NCBI GenBank assembly: GCA_964016885.1
Contig: OZ024741.1
Location: forward strand, 24,820,374 to 24,884,373
DNA length: 64,000 nt
Direction of reading: 5' to 3'
DNA from: Eledone cirrhosa
Taxonomy: Eukaryota; Mollusca; Cephalopoda; Octopoda; Eledonidae
Part shown: piece after piece, positions 21,166 through 35,899 of the stretch
Layout of the letters: every line of letters starts with the position of its first letter
Numbering within the stretch: the stretch's first letter is position 1
Position numbers and translations under genes: made by a program
The notes under the pieces: generated by a model
Database searches by the model: none
Seen by the model: only the letters and a program-made list of their open reading frames with translations
What the model was told of the DNA's origin: nothing

Positions 21166-24100
21166 AAATATAGGGTAATGAAAGTGTTAAAAAACATAGA
21201 CGGTGTCTTTTATTAGAAATATAATAATGAAAGGGTTAAACAACAGAAATATGGTAATGTTAGGGTTAAACAACATAGACAGTGTCTTTTATTAGAAATA
21301 TGGTAATGAAGGGGTTAAATAACATAGAGAATGTCTATTATTAGATATAGGGTAATGAAAGGGTTAAACAACATAGACAGTGTCTTTTATTAGAAATATG
21401 GTAATGAAAGGGTTAAACAACATAGACAGTGTCTTTTATTAGAAATATGGTAATGAAAGGTTTAAACAACATAGACAGTGTCTTTTATTAAATATAGGGT
21501 AATGAAAGTGTTAAAAAACATAGACGGTGTCTTTTATTAGAAATATAATAATGAAAGGGTTAAACAACAGAAATATGGTAATGTTAGGGTTAAACAACAT
21601 AGACAGTGTCTTTTATTAGAAATATGGTAATGAAAGGGTTAAACAACATATACTGTGTCTTTTATTAGAAATATGGTACTGAAAGTGTTAAACAACATAG
21701 ACAGTGTCTTTTATTAGAAATATGGTAATGAAAGGGTTAAACAACATAGACAGTGTCTTTTATTAGAAATATGGTACTGAAAGGGTTAAACAACATAGAT
21801 AGTGTCTTTTATTAGAAATATGGTAATGAAAGGGTTAAACAACATAGACAGTATCTTTTAGTAGATATAGGGTAATGAAAGTGTTAAACAACATAGACAG
21901 TGTCTTTTATTAGAAATATGGTAATGAAAGGGTTAAACAACATAGACAGTGTCTTTTATTGGAAATATGATAATGAAAGGGTTAAACAACATAGACAGAG
22001 TCTTTTATTAGAAATATGGTAATGAAAGGGTTAAACAACATAGACAGTGTCTTTTATTAGAAATATGGTAATGAAAGGGTTAAACAACATAGACAGTGTC
22101 TTCTATTAGAAATATGATAATGAAAGGGTTAAACAACATAGACAGTGTCTTTTATTAGATATAGGGTAATGAATGTGTTAAACAACATAGACAGTGTCTT
22201 TTATTAGAAATATGGTAATGAAAGGGTTAAACAACATAGACAGTGTCTTTTATTAGAAATATGGTAATGAAAGGGTTAAACAACATAGACAGTGTCTTTT
22301 ATTAGAAATATGGTAATGAAAGGGTTAAACAACATAGACAGTGTCTTTTATTAAATATAGGGTAATGAAAGTGTTAAAAAACATAGACAGTGTCTTTTAT
22401 TAGAAATATAATAATGAAAGGGTTAAACAACAGAAATATGGTAATGATAGGGTTAAACAACATAGACAGTGTCTTTTATTAGAAATATGGTACTGAAAGG
22501 GTTAAACAACATAGACAGTGTCTTTTATTAGAAATATGGTAATGAAAGGGTTAAACAACATAGACAGTGTCTTTTATTAGAAATATGGTAATTAAAGGGT
22601 TAAACAACATTGACAGTGTCTTTTATTAGAAATATGGTAATGAAAGGGTTAAACAACATACACGGTGTCTTTTATTAGAAATATGGTAATGATAGGGTTA
22701 AACAACATAGAGAGTGTCTTTTATTAGAAATATGGTAATGAAAGAGTTAAACAACATAGACGGTGTCTTTTATTAGAAATATGGTAATGAAAGAGTTAAA
22801 CAACATAGACAGTGTGTTTTATTAGAAATATGATAATGAAAGTGTTAACCAACATAGACTGTGTCTTTTATTAGAAATATGGTAATGAAAGGGTTAAACA
22901 ACATAGTCAGTGTCTTTTATTAGAAATAGGGTAATAAAAGGGTTAAACAACATAGTCAGTGTCTTTTATTAGAAATAGGGTAATGAAAGGTTTAAACAAC
23001 ATAGACAGTGTGTTTTATTAGAAATATGGAAATGAAAGGGTTAAACAACATAGACAGTGTCTTTTATTAGAAATATGGTAATGAAAGGGTTAACCAACAT
23101 AGACAGTGTCTTTTATTAGAAATATGATAATGAAAGGGTTAAACAACATAGACAGTGTCTTTTATTAGAAATATGGTAATGAAAGGGTTAAACAACATAG
23201 ACAGTGTCTTTTATTAGAAATATGGTACTGAAAGGGTTAAACAACATAGATAGTGTCTTTTATTAGAAATATGGTAATGAAAGGGTTAAACAACATAGAC
23301 AGTGTCTTTTATTAGATATAGGGTAATGAAAGTGTTAAACAACATAGACAGTGTCTTTTATTAGAAATATGGTAATGAAAGGGTTAAACAACATAGACAG
23401 TGTCTTTTATTCGAAATATGATAATGAAAGGGTTAAACAACATAGACAGTGTCTTTTATTAGAAATATGGTAATGAAAGGGTTAAACAACATAGACAGTG
23501 TCTTTTATTAGAAATATGGTAATGAAAGGGTTAAACAACATAGACAGTGTCTTTTATTAGAAATATGGTACTGAAAGGGTTAAACAACATAGATAGTGTC
23601 TTTTATTAGAAATATGGTAATGAAAGGGTTAAACAACATAGACAGTATCTTTTAGTAGATATAGGGTAATGAAAGTGTTAAACAACATAGACAGTGTCTT
23701 TTATTAGAAATATGGTAATGAAAGGGTTAAACAACATAGACAGTGTCTTTTATTGGAAATATGATAATGAAAGGGTTAAACAACATAGACAGTGTCTTTT
23801 ATTAGAAATATGGTAATGAAAGGGTTAAACAACATAGACAGTGTCTTTTATTAGAAATATGGTAATGAAAGGGTTAAACAACATAGACAGTGTCTTCTAT
23901 TAGAAATATGATAATGAAAGGGTTAAACAACATAGACAGTGTCTTTTATTAGATATAGGGTAATGAATGTGTTAAACAACATAGACAGTGTCTTTTATTA
24001 GAAATATGGTAATGAAAGGGTTAAACAACATAGACAGTGTCTTTTATTAGAAATATGGTAATGAAAGGGTTAAACAACATAGACAGTGTCTTTTATTAGA

Positions 24101-27100
24101 AATATGGTAATGAAAGGGTTAAACAACATAGACAGTGTCTTTTATTAAATATAGGGTAATGAAAGTGTTAAAAAACATAGACAGTGTCTTTTATTAGAAA
24201 TATAATAATGAAAGGGTTAAACAACAGAAATATGGTAATGATAGGGTTAAACAACATAGACAGTGTCTTTTATTAGAAATATGGTACTGAAAGGGTTAAA
24301 CAACATAGACAGTGTCTTTTATTAGAAATATGGTAATGAAAGGGTTAAACAACATAGACAGTGTCTTTTATTAGAAATATGGTAATTAAAGGGTTAAACA
24401 ACATTGACAGTGTCTTTTATTAGAAATATGGTAATGAAAGGGTTAAACAACATACACGGTGTCTTTTATTAGAAATATGGTAATGATAGGGTTAAACAAC
24501 ATAGAGAGTGTCTTTTATTAGAAATATGGTAATGAAAGAGTTAAACAACATAGACGGTGTCTTTTATTAGAAATATGGTAATGAAAGAGTTAAACAACAT
24601 AGACAGTGTGTTTTATTAGAAATATGATAATGAAAGTGTTAACCAACATAGACTGTGTCTTTTATTAGAAATATGGTAATGAAAGGGTTAAACAACATAG
24701 TCAGTGTCTTTTATTAGAAATAGGGTAATGAAAGGGTTAAACAACATAGTCAGTGTCTTTTATTAGAAATAGGGTAATGAAAGGTTTAAACAACATAGAC
24801 AGTGTGTTTTATTAGAAATATGGTAATGAAAGGGTTAAACAACATAGACAGTGTCTTTTATTAGAAATATGGTAATGAAAGGGTTAACCAACATAGACAG
24901 TGTCTTTTATTAGAAATATGATAATGAAAGGGTTAAACAACATAGACAGTGTCTTTTATTAGAAATATGGTAATGAAAGGGTTAAACAACATAGACAGTG
25001 TCTTTTATTAGAAATATGGTACTGAAAGGGTTAAACAACATAGATAGTGTCTTTTATTAGAAATATGGTAATGAAAGGGTTAAACAACATAGACAGTGTC
25101 TTTTATTAGATATAGGGTAATGAAAGTGTTAAACAACATAGACAGTGTCTTTTATTAGAAATATGGTAATGAAAGGGTTAAACAACATAGACAGTGTCTT
25201 TTATTCGAAATATGATAATGAAAGGGTTAAACAACATAGACAGTGTCTTTTATTAGAAATATGGTAATGAAAGGGTTAAACAACATAGACAGTGTCTTTT
25301 ATTAGAAATATGGTAATGAAAGGGTTAAACAACATAGACAGTGTCTTCTATTAGAAATATGATAATGAAAGGGTTAAACAACATAGACAGTGTCTTTTAT
25401 TAGATATAGGGTAATGAATGTGTTAAACAACATAGACAGTCTCTTTTATTAGAAATATGGTAATGAAAGGATTAAACAACATAGACAGTGTCTTTTATTA
25501 AAAATATGGTAATGAAAGGGTTAAACAACATAGACAGTGTCTTTTATTAGAAATATGGTAATGAAAGGGTTAGACAACATAGACAGTGTCTTTTATTAGA
25601 AATATGGTAATGAAAGGGTTACACAACATAGACAGTGTCTTTTATTAGAAATATGGTAATGAAATGGTTAAACAACATAGACAGTGTCTTTTATTAGAAA
25701 TATGGTAATGAAAGGGTTAAACAACATAGACAGTGTCTTTTATTAGAGATATGGTAATGAAAGGTTTAAACAACATAGACAGTATCTTTTAGTAGATATA
25801 GGGTAATGAAAGTGTTAAACAACATAGACAGTGTCTTTTATTAGAAATATGGTAATGAAAGGGTTAAACAACATAGACAGTGTCTTTTATTGGAAATATG
25901 ATAATGAAAGGGTTAAACAACAGAAATATGGTAATGTTAGGGTTAAACAACATAGACAGTGTCTTTTATTAGAAATATGGTAATGAAAGGGTTAAACAAC
26001 ATATACTGTGTCTTTTATTAGAAATATGGTACTGAAAGTGTTAAACAACATAGACAGTGTCTTTTATTAGAAATATGGTAATGAAAGGGTTAAACAACAT
26101 AGACAGTGTCTTTTATTAGAAATATGGTACTGAAAGGGTTAAACAACATAGATAGTGTCTTTTATTAGAAATATGGTAATGAAAGGGTTAAACAACATAG
26201 ACAGTATCTTTTAGTAGATATAGGGTAATGAAAGTGTTAAACAACATAGACAGTGTCTTTTATTAGAAATATGGTAATGAAAGGGTTAAACAACATAGAC
26301 AGTGTCTTTTATTGGAAATATGATAATGAAAGGGTTAAACAACATAGACAGTGTCTTTTATTAGAAATATGGTAATGAAAGGGTTAAACAACATAGACAG
26401 TGTCTTTTATTAGAAATATGGTAATGAAAGGGTTAAACAACATAGACAGTGTCTTCTATTAGAAATATGATAATGAAAGGGTTAAACAACATAGACAGTG
26501 TCTTTTATTAGATATAGGGTAATGAATGTGTTAAACAACATAGACAGTGTCTTTTATTAGAAATATGGTAATGAAAGGGTTAAACAACATAGACAGTGTC
26601 TTTTATTAGAAATATGGTAATGAAAGGGTTAAACAACATAGACAGTGTCTTTTATTAGAAATATGGTAATGAAAGGGTTAAACAACATAGACAGTGTCTT
26701 TTATTAAATATAGGGTAATGAAAGTGTTAAAAAACATAGACAGTGTCTTTTATTAGAAATATAATAATGACAGGGTTAAACAACAGAAATATGGTAATGA
26801 TAGGGTTAAACAACATAGACAGTGTCTTTTATTAGAAATATGGTACTGAAAGGGTTAAACAACATAGACAGTGTCTTTTATTAGAAATATGGTAATGAAA
26901 GGGTTAAACAACATAGACAGTGTCTTTTATTAGAAATATGGTAATTAAAGGGTTAAACAACATTGACAGTGTCTTTTATTAGAAATATGGTAATGAAAGG
27001 GTTAAACAACATACACGGTGTCTTTTATTAGAAATATGGTAATGATAGGGTTAAACAACATAGAGAGTGTCTTTTATTAGAAATATGGTAATGAAAGAGT

Positions 27101-29260
27101 TAAACAACATAGACGGTGTCTTTTATTAGAAATATGGTAATGCAAGGGTTAAACAACATAGACAGTGTGTTTTATTAGAAATATGGTAATGAAAGGGTTA
27201 AACAACATAGACAGTGTCTTTTATTAGAAATATGGTAATGAAAGGGTTAAACAACATAGACAGTGTCTTTTATTGGAAATATGATAATGAAAGGGTTAAA
27301 CTTCATAGACAGTGTCTTTTATTAGAAATATGGTAATGAAAGGGTTAAACAACATGGACAGTGTCTTTTATTAGAAATATGGTAATGAAAGAGTTAAACA
27401 ACATAGACAGTGTGTTTTATTAGAAATATGATAATGAAAGTGTTAACCAACATAGACAGTGTATTTTATTAGAAATATGGTAATGAAAGGGTTAAACAAC
27501 ATAGTCAGTGTCTTTTATTAGAAATAGGGTAATGAAAGGGTTAAACAACATAGTCAGTGTCTTTTATTAGAAATAGGGTAATGAAAGGGTTAAACAACAT
27601 AGACAGTGTGTTTTATTAGAAATATGGTAATGAAAGGGTTAAACAACATAGACAGTGTCTTTTATTAGAAATATGGTAATGAAAGGGTTAACCAACATAG
27701 ACAGTGTCTTTTATTAGAAATATGGTAATGAAAGGGTTAAACAACATAGACAGTGTCTTTTATTAGAAATATGGTAATGAAAGGGTTAAACAACATAGAC
27801 AGTGTCTTTTATTAGAAATATGGTAATGAAAGGGTTAACCAACATAGACAGTGTCTTTCATTAGAAATATGATAATGAAAGGGTTAAACAACATAGACAG
27901 TGTCTTTTATTAGAAATATGGTAATGAAAGGGTTAAACAACATAGACAGTGTCTTTTATTAGATATAGGGTAATTAAAGTGTTAAACAACATAGACAGTG
28001 TCTTTTATTAGAAATATGGTAATGAAAGGGTTAAACAACATAGACAGTGTCTTTTATTGGAAACATGATAATGAAAGGGTTAAACAACATAGACAGTGTC
28101 TTTTATTAGAAATATGGTAATGAAAGGGTTAAACAACATAGACAGTGTCTTTTATTAGAAATATGGTAATGAAAGGGTTAAACAACATAGACAGTGTCTT
28201 CTATTAGAAATATGATAATGAAAGGGTTAAACAACATAGACAGTGTCTTTTATTAGATATAGGGTAATGAATGTGTTAAACAACATAGACAGTCTCTTTT
28301 ATTAGAAATATGGTAATGAAAGGGTTAAACAACATAGACAGTGTCTTTTATTAGAAATATGGTAATGAAAGGGTTAAACAACATAGACAGTGTCTTTTAT
28401 TAGAAATATGGTAATGAAAGGGTTAGACAACATAGACAGTGTCTTTTATTAGAAATATGGTAATGAAAGGGTTACACAACATAGTGTCTTTTATTAGAAA
28501 TATGGTAATGAAAGGGTTAAACAACATAGACAGTGTCTTTTATTAGAAATATGGTAATGAAAGGGTTAAACAACATAGACAGTGTCTTTTATTAGAAATA
28601 TGGTAATGAAAGGGTTAAACAACATACACAGTGTCTTTTATTAGATATAGGGTAATGAAAGTGTTAAACAACATAGACAGTGTCTTTTATTAGAAATATG
28701 ATAATGAAAGGGTTAAACAACATAGACAGTGTCTTTTATTAGATATATGGTAATGAAAGGGTTAAACAACATAGACAGTGTCTTTTATTAGAAATATGGT
28801 AATGAAAGGTTTAAACAACATAGACAGTGTCTTTTATTAGAAATATGGTAATGAAAGGGTTAAACAACATAGACAGTGTCTTTTATTAGAAATATGGTAA
28901 TGAAAGGGTTAAACAACATAGACAGTGTCTTTTATTAGAAATATGGTAATGAAAGGGTTAAACAACATAGACAGTGTCTTTTATTAGAAATATGGTAATG
29001 AAAGTGTTAAAAAACATAGACGGTGTCTTTTATTAGAAATATAATAATGAAAGGGTTAAACAACAGAAATATGGTAATGTTAGGGTTAAACAACATAGAC
29101 AGTGTCTTTTATTAGAAATATGGTAATGAAGGGGTTAAATAACATAGAGAATGTCTATTATTAGATATAGGGTAATGAAAGGGTTAAACAACATAGACAG
29201 TGTCTTTTATTAGAAATATGGTAATGAAAGGGTTAAACAACATAGACAGTGTCTTTTATT
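21166..29260 (+). repeat. Higher-order repeat, 8,095-bp unit, copy 2
   Basis: Tandem second copy of the 8,095-bp block. Matching to copy 1 is lost at about 29260, where copy 1 (21165) has the TTAAATATAGGG monomer and this copy has a standard one. An older, shorter relative lies to the left: 12821/20641 and 13213/21033 share a 7,820-bp offset. Confidence 0.88.
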
Positions 29261-29399
29261 AGAAATATGGTAATGAAAGGTTTAAACAACATAGACAGTG
29301 TCTTTTATTAGAAATATGATAATGAAAGGGTTAAACAACATAGACAGTGTCTTTTATTAGAAATATGGTAATGAAAGGGTTAAACAACATAGACAGTGT

Positions 29400-31140
29400 C
29401 TTTTATTAGAAATATGGTAATGAAAGGGTTAAACAACATAGACAGTGTCTTTTATTAAATATAGGGTAATGAAAGTGTTAAAAAACATAGACGGTGTCCT
29501 TTATTAGAAATATAATAATGAAAGGGTTAAACAACAGAAATATGGTAATGTTAGGGTTAAACAACATAGACAGTGTCTTTAATTAGAAATATGGTAATGA
29601 AAGGGTTAAACAACATATACTGTGTCTTTTATTACAAATATGGTACTGAAAGGGTTAAACAACATAGACAGTGTCTTTTATTTGAAATATGGTAATGAAA
29701 GAGTTAAACAACATAGACAGTGTCTTTTATTAGAAATATGGTACTGAAAGGGTTAAACAACATAGATAGTGTCTTTTATTAGAAATATGGTAATGAAAGG
29801 GTTAAACAACATAGACAGTGTCTTTTAGTAGATATAGGGTAATGAAAGGGTTAAACAACATAGACAGTGTCTTTTATTAGAAATATGGTAATGAAAGGGT
29901 TAAACAACATAGACAGTGTCTTCTATTAGAAATATGATAATGAAAGGGTTAAACAACATAGACAGTGTCTTTTATTAGAAATATGGTAATGAAAGGGTTA
30001 AACAACATAGACAGTGTCTTTTATTAAATATAGGGTAATGAAAGTGTTAAAAAACATAGACAGTGTCTTTTATTAGAAATATAATAATGAAAGGGTTAAA
30101 CAACAGAAATATGGTAATGATAGGGTTAAACAACATAGACAGTGTCTTTTATTAGAAATATGGTAATGAAAGGGTTAAACAACATATACTGTGTCTTTTA
30201 TTAGAAATATGGTACTGAAAGGTTTAAACAACATAGACAGTGTCTTTTATTAGAAATATGATAATGAAAGGGTTAAACAACATAGACAGTGTCTTTTATT
30301 AGAAATATGATAATGAAAGGGTTAAACAACATAGACAGTGTCTTTTATTAGAAATATGGTAATGAAAGGGTTAAACAACATAGACAGTGTCTTTTATTAG
30401 AAATATGGTAATGAAAGGGTTAAACAACATAGACAGTGTCTTTTATTAAATATAGGGTAATGAAAGTGTTAAAAAACATAGACGGTGTCCTTTATTAGAA
30501 ATATAATAATGAAAGGGTTAAACAACAGAAATATGGTAATGTTAGGGTTAAACAACATAGACAGTGTCTTTTATTAGAAATATGGTAATGAAAGGGTTAA
30601 ACAACATATACTGTGTCTTTTATTAGAAATATGGTACTGAAAGGGTTAAACAACATAGACAGTGTCTTTTATTTGAAATATGGTAATGAAAGAGTTAAAC
30701 AACATAGACAGTGTCTTTTATTAGAAATATGGTACTGAAAGGGTTAAACAACATAGATAGTGTCTTTTATTAGAAATATGGTAATGAAAGGGTTAAACAA
30801 CATAGACAGTGTCTTTTAGTAGATATAGGGTAATGAAAGGGTTAAACAACATAGACAGTGTCTTTTATTAGAAATATGGTAATGAAAGGGTTAAACAACA
30901 TAGACAGTGTCTTCTATTAGAAATATGATAATGAAAGGGTTAAACAACATAGACAGTGTCTTTTATTAGAAATATGGTAATGAAAGGGCTAAACAACATA
31001 GACAGTGTCTTTTATTAAATATAGGGTAATGAAAGTGTTAAAAAACATAGACAGTGTCTTTTATTAGAAATATAATAATGAAAGGGTTAAACAACAGAAA
31101 TATGGTAATGATAGGGTTAAACAACATAGACAGTGTCTTT
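29400..31140 (+). repeat. 991-bp duplication
   Basis: Markers recur 991 bp apart: ATTAAA 29454/30445, GTCC 29496/30487, TTTGAA 29681/30672, CTTCT 29920/30911 and the short unit at 30101/31092. 991 equals 19 full monomers plus two 30-bp short units. Matching stops near 30170/31160. The outer limits are approximate. Confidence 0.78.
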
Positions 31141-34100
31141 TATTAGAAATATGGTACTGAAAGGGTTAAACAACATAGACAGTGTCTTTTATTAGAAATA
31201 TGGTAATGAAAGTGTTAAACAACATAGACAGTGTCTTTTATTAGAAATATGGTAATTAAAGGGTTAAACAACATTGACAGTGTCTTTTATTAGAAATATG
31301 GTAATGCAAGGGTTAAACAACATAGACAGTGTGTTTTATTAGAAATATGGTAATGAAAGGGTTAAACAACATAGACAGTGTCTTTTATTACAAATATGGT
31401 AATGAAAGGGTTAAACAACATAGACAGTGTCTTTTATTGGAAATATGATAATGAAAGGGTTAAACAACATAGACAGTGTCTTTTATTAGAAATATGGTAA
31501 TGAAAGGGTTAAACAACATAGACAGTGTCTTTTATTAGAAATATGGTAATGAAAGGGTTAAACAACATAGACAGTGTCTTTTATTAGAAATATGATAATG
31601 AAAGGGTTAAACAACAGAGACAGTGTCTTTTATTAGATATAGGGTAATGAATGTGTTAAACAACATAGACAGTGTCTTTTATGAGAAATATGGTAATGAA
31701 AGGGTTAAACAACATAGACAGTGTCTTTTATTTGAAATATGGTAATGAAAGGGTTAAACAACATAGACAGTGTCTTTTATTAGAAATATGGTAATGAAAG
31801 GGTTACACAACATAGACAGTGTCTTTTATTAGAAATATGGTAATGAAAGGGTTAAACAACATAGACAGTGTCTTTTATTAGAAATATGGTAATGAAAGGG
31901 TTAAACAACATAGACAGTGTCTTTTATTAGAAATATGGTAATGAAAGGGTTAAACAACATAGACAGTGTCTTTTATTAGATATAGGGTAATGAAAGGGTT
32001 AAACAACATAGACAGTGTCTTTTATTAGAAATATGGTAATGAAAGGGTTAAACAACATAGACAGTGTCTTTTATTAGAAATATGGTAATGAAAGGGTTAA
32101 ACAACATAGACAGTGTCTTTTATTAGAAATATGGTAATGAAAGGGTTACACAACATAGACAGTGTCTTTTATTAGAAATATGGTAATGAAAGGGTTAAAC
32201 AACATAGACAGTGTCTTTTATTAGAAATATGGTAATGAAAGAGTTAAACAACATAGACAGTGTCTTTTATTAGAAATATGGTAATGAAAGGGTTAAACAA
32301 CATAGACAGTGTGTTTTATTAGAAATATGGTAATGAAAGGGTTAAACAACATAGACAGTGTCTTTTATTAGAAATATGGTAATGAAAGGGTTAAACAACA
32401 TAGACAGTGTCTTTTATTAGAAATACAACATAGACAGTGTGTTTTATTAGAAATATGGTAATGAAAGGGTTAAACAACATAGACAGTGTCTTTTATTAGA
32501 AATATGATAATGAAAGGGTTAAAAAACATAGACAGTGTCTTGTATTAGAAATATGGTAATGAAAGGGTTAAACAACATAGACAGTGTCTTTTATTAGAAA
32601 TATGATAATGAAAGGATTAAACAACATAGAGAGTGTCTTTTATTAGATATAGGGTAATGAATGTGTTAAACAACATAGACAGTGTCTTTTATTAGAAATA
32701 CAACATAGACAGTGTGTTTTATTAGAAATATGGTAATGAAAGGGTTAAACAACATAGACAGTGTCTTTTATTAGAAATATGATAATGAAAGGGTTAAAAA
32801 ACATAGACAGTGTCTTTTATTAGAAATATGGTAATGAAAGGTTTAAACAACATAGACAGTGTGTTTTATTAGAAATATGATAATGCAAGGGTTAAACAAC
32901 ATAGACAGTGTGTTTTATTAAAAATATGATAATGAAAGGGTTAAAAAACATAGACAGTGTCTTGTATTAGAAATATGGTAATGAAAGGGTTAAACAACAT
33001 AGACAGTGTCTTTTATTAGAAATATGGTAATGAAAGGGTTAAACAACATAGACAGTGTCTTTTATTAGAAATATGGTAATGAAAGGTTTAAACAACATAG
33101 ACAGTGTCATTTATTAGAAATATGGTAATGAAAGGTTTAAACAACATAGACAGTGTCTTTTATTGGAAATATGATAATGAAAGGGTTAAACAACATAGAC
33201 AGTGTCTTTTATTAGAAATATGGTAATGAAAGGGTTAAACAACATGGACAGTGTCTTTTATTAGAAATATGGTAATGAAAGGGTTAAACAACATAGACAG
33301 TGTCTTTTATTACAAATATGGTAATGAAAGAGTTAAACAACATAGACAGTGTCTTTTATTAGAAATATGGTAATGGAAGGGTTAAACAACATAGACAGTG
33401 TCTTTTATTAGAAATACAACATAGACAGTGTGTTTTATTAGAAATATGGTAATGAAAGGGTTAAACAACATAGACAGTGTCTTTTATTAGAAATATGATA
33501 ATGAAAGGGTTAAAAAACATAGACAGTGTCTTGTATTAGAAATATGGTAATGAAAGGGTTAAACAACATAGACAGTGTCTTTTATTAGAAATATGGTAAT
33601 GCAAGGGTTAAACAACATAGACAGTGTCTTTTATTAGAAATATGATAATGAAAGGATTAAACAACATAGAGAGTGTCTTTTATTAGATATAGGGTAATGA
33701 ATGTGTTAAACAACATAGACAGTGTCTTTTATTAGAAATATGGTAATGAAAGGTTTAAACAACATAGACAGTGTGTTTTATTAGAAATATGGTAATGCAA
33801 GGGTTAAACAACATAGACAGTGTGTTTTATTAGAAATATGATAATGAAAGGGTTAAAAAACATAGACAGTGTCTTGTATTAGAAATATGGTAATGAAAGG
33901 GTTAAACAACATAGACAGTGTCTTTTATTAGAAATATGGTAATGAAAGGGTTAAACAACATAGACAGTGTCTTTTATTAGAAATATGGTAATGAAAGGTT
34001 TAAACAACATAGACAGTGTCTTTTATTAGAAATATGGTAACGAAAGGGTTAAACAACATAGACAGTGTCTTTTATTAGAAATATGGTAATGAAAGAGTTA

Positions 34101-34699
34101 AACAACATAGACAGTGTCTTTTATTAGAAATATGGTAATGAAAGGGTTAAACAACATAGACAGTGTGTTTTATTAGACATATGGTAATGAAAGGGTTAAA
34201 CAACATAGACAGTGTCTTTTATTAGATATAGGGTAATGAAAGTGTTAAACAACATAGACAGTGTCTTTTATTAGAAATATGGTAATGAAAGGGTTAAACA
34301 ACATAGACAGTGTCTTTTATTAGAAATATGGTAATGAAAGGGTTAAACAACATAGACAGTGTCTTTTATTAGAAATATCGTAATGAAAGGGTTAAACAAC
34401 ATAGACAGTGTCTTTTATTAGAAATATGGTAATGAAAGGGTTAAACAACGTAGACAGTGTCTTTTATTAGAAATATGGTAATGAAAGGTTTAAACAACAT
34501 AGACAGTGTCTTTTATTAGAAATATGGTAACGAAAGGGTTAAACAACATAGACAGTGTCTTTTATTAGAAATATGGTAATGAAAGATTTAAACAACATAG
34601 ACAGTGTCTTTTATTAGAAATATGATAATGAAAGGGTTAAACAACATAGACAGTGTCTTTTATTAGATATAGGGTAATGAAAGGGTTAAACAACATAGA

Positions 34700-35800
34700 C
34701 AGTGTCTTTTATTAGATATAGGGTAATGAATGTGTTAAACAACATAGACAGTGTCTTTTATTAGAAATATGGTAATGAAAGGGTTAAACAACATAGACAG
34801 TGTCTTTTATTAGAAATATGGTAATGAAAGGGTTAAACAACATAGACAGTGTCTTTTATTAGATATAGGGTAATGAAAGGGTTAAACAACATAGACAGTG
34901 TCTTTTATTAGAAATATGGTAATGAAAGGGTTAAACAACATAGACAGTGTCTTTTATTAGAAATATGATAATGAAAGGGTTAAACAACATAGACAGTGTC
35001 TTTTATTAGATATAGGGTAATGAAAGGGTTAAACAACATAGACAGTGTCTTTTATTAGATATAGGGTAATGAATGTGTTAAACAACATAGACAGTGTCTT
35101 TTATTAGAAATATGGTAATGAAAGGGTTAAACAACATAGACAGTGTCTTTTATTAGAAATATGGTAATGAAAGGGTTAAACAACATAGACAGTGTCTTTT
35201 ATTAGATATAGGGTAATGAAAGGGTTAAACAACATAGACAGTGTCTTTTATTAGAAATATGATAATGAAAGGGTTAAACAACATAGACAGTGTCTTTTAT
35301 TAGATATAGGGTAATGAAAGGGTTAAACAACATAGACAGTGTCTTTTATTAGATATAGGGTAATGAATGTGTTAAACAACATAGACAGTGTCTTTTATTA
35401 GAAATATGGTAATGAAAGGGTTAAACAACATAGACAGTGTCTTTTATTAGAAATATGGTAATGAAAGGGTTAAACAACATAGACAGTGTCTTTTTTTAGA
35501 TATAGGGTAATGAAAGGGTTAAACAACATAGACAGTGTCTTTTATTAGAAATATGATAATGAAAGGGTTAAACAACATAGACAGTGTCTTTTATTAGATA
35601 TAGGGTAATGAAAGGGTTAAACAACATAGACAGTGTCTTTTATTAGATATAGGGTAATGAATGTGTTAAACAACATAGACAGTGTCTTTTATTAGAAATA
35701 TGGTAATGAAAGGGTTAAACAACATAGACAGTGTCTTTTATTAGAAATATGGTAATGAAAGGGTTAAACAACATAGACAGTGTCTTTTATTAGATATAGG
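34700..35800 (+). repeat. Six-monomer (294-bp) higher-order repeat
   Basis: The GAATGTGTT marker monomer, preceded by AGATATAGGG forms, recurs at 34728, 35071, 35365 and 35659. The last two steps are 294 bp (6 x 49); the first is 343 bp (7 x 49). About four copies. Confidence 0.75.
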
Positions 35801-35899
35801 GTAATGAAAGGGTTAAACAACATAGACAGTGTCTTTTATTAGAAATATGGTAATGAAAGGGTTAAACAACATAGTCAGTGTCTTTTATTAGATATAGGG

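Noticed and set aside
13140..21260. Telomere-like TTAGGGTTA in some monomers
   Set aside because: It occurs only once per variant monomer (GTTAGGGTTAAAC) through a base change of AAAGGGTTAAAC. There is no run of telomeric repeats.
13070..29260. 8,095-bp duplication as a pure assembly artefact
   Set aside because: It is not excluded, but the copies differ at several single bases in the middle, and an older diverged relative exists, which a simple assembly double would not show.
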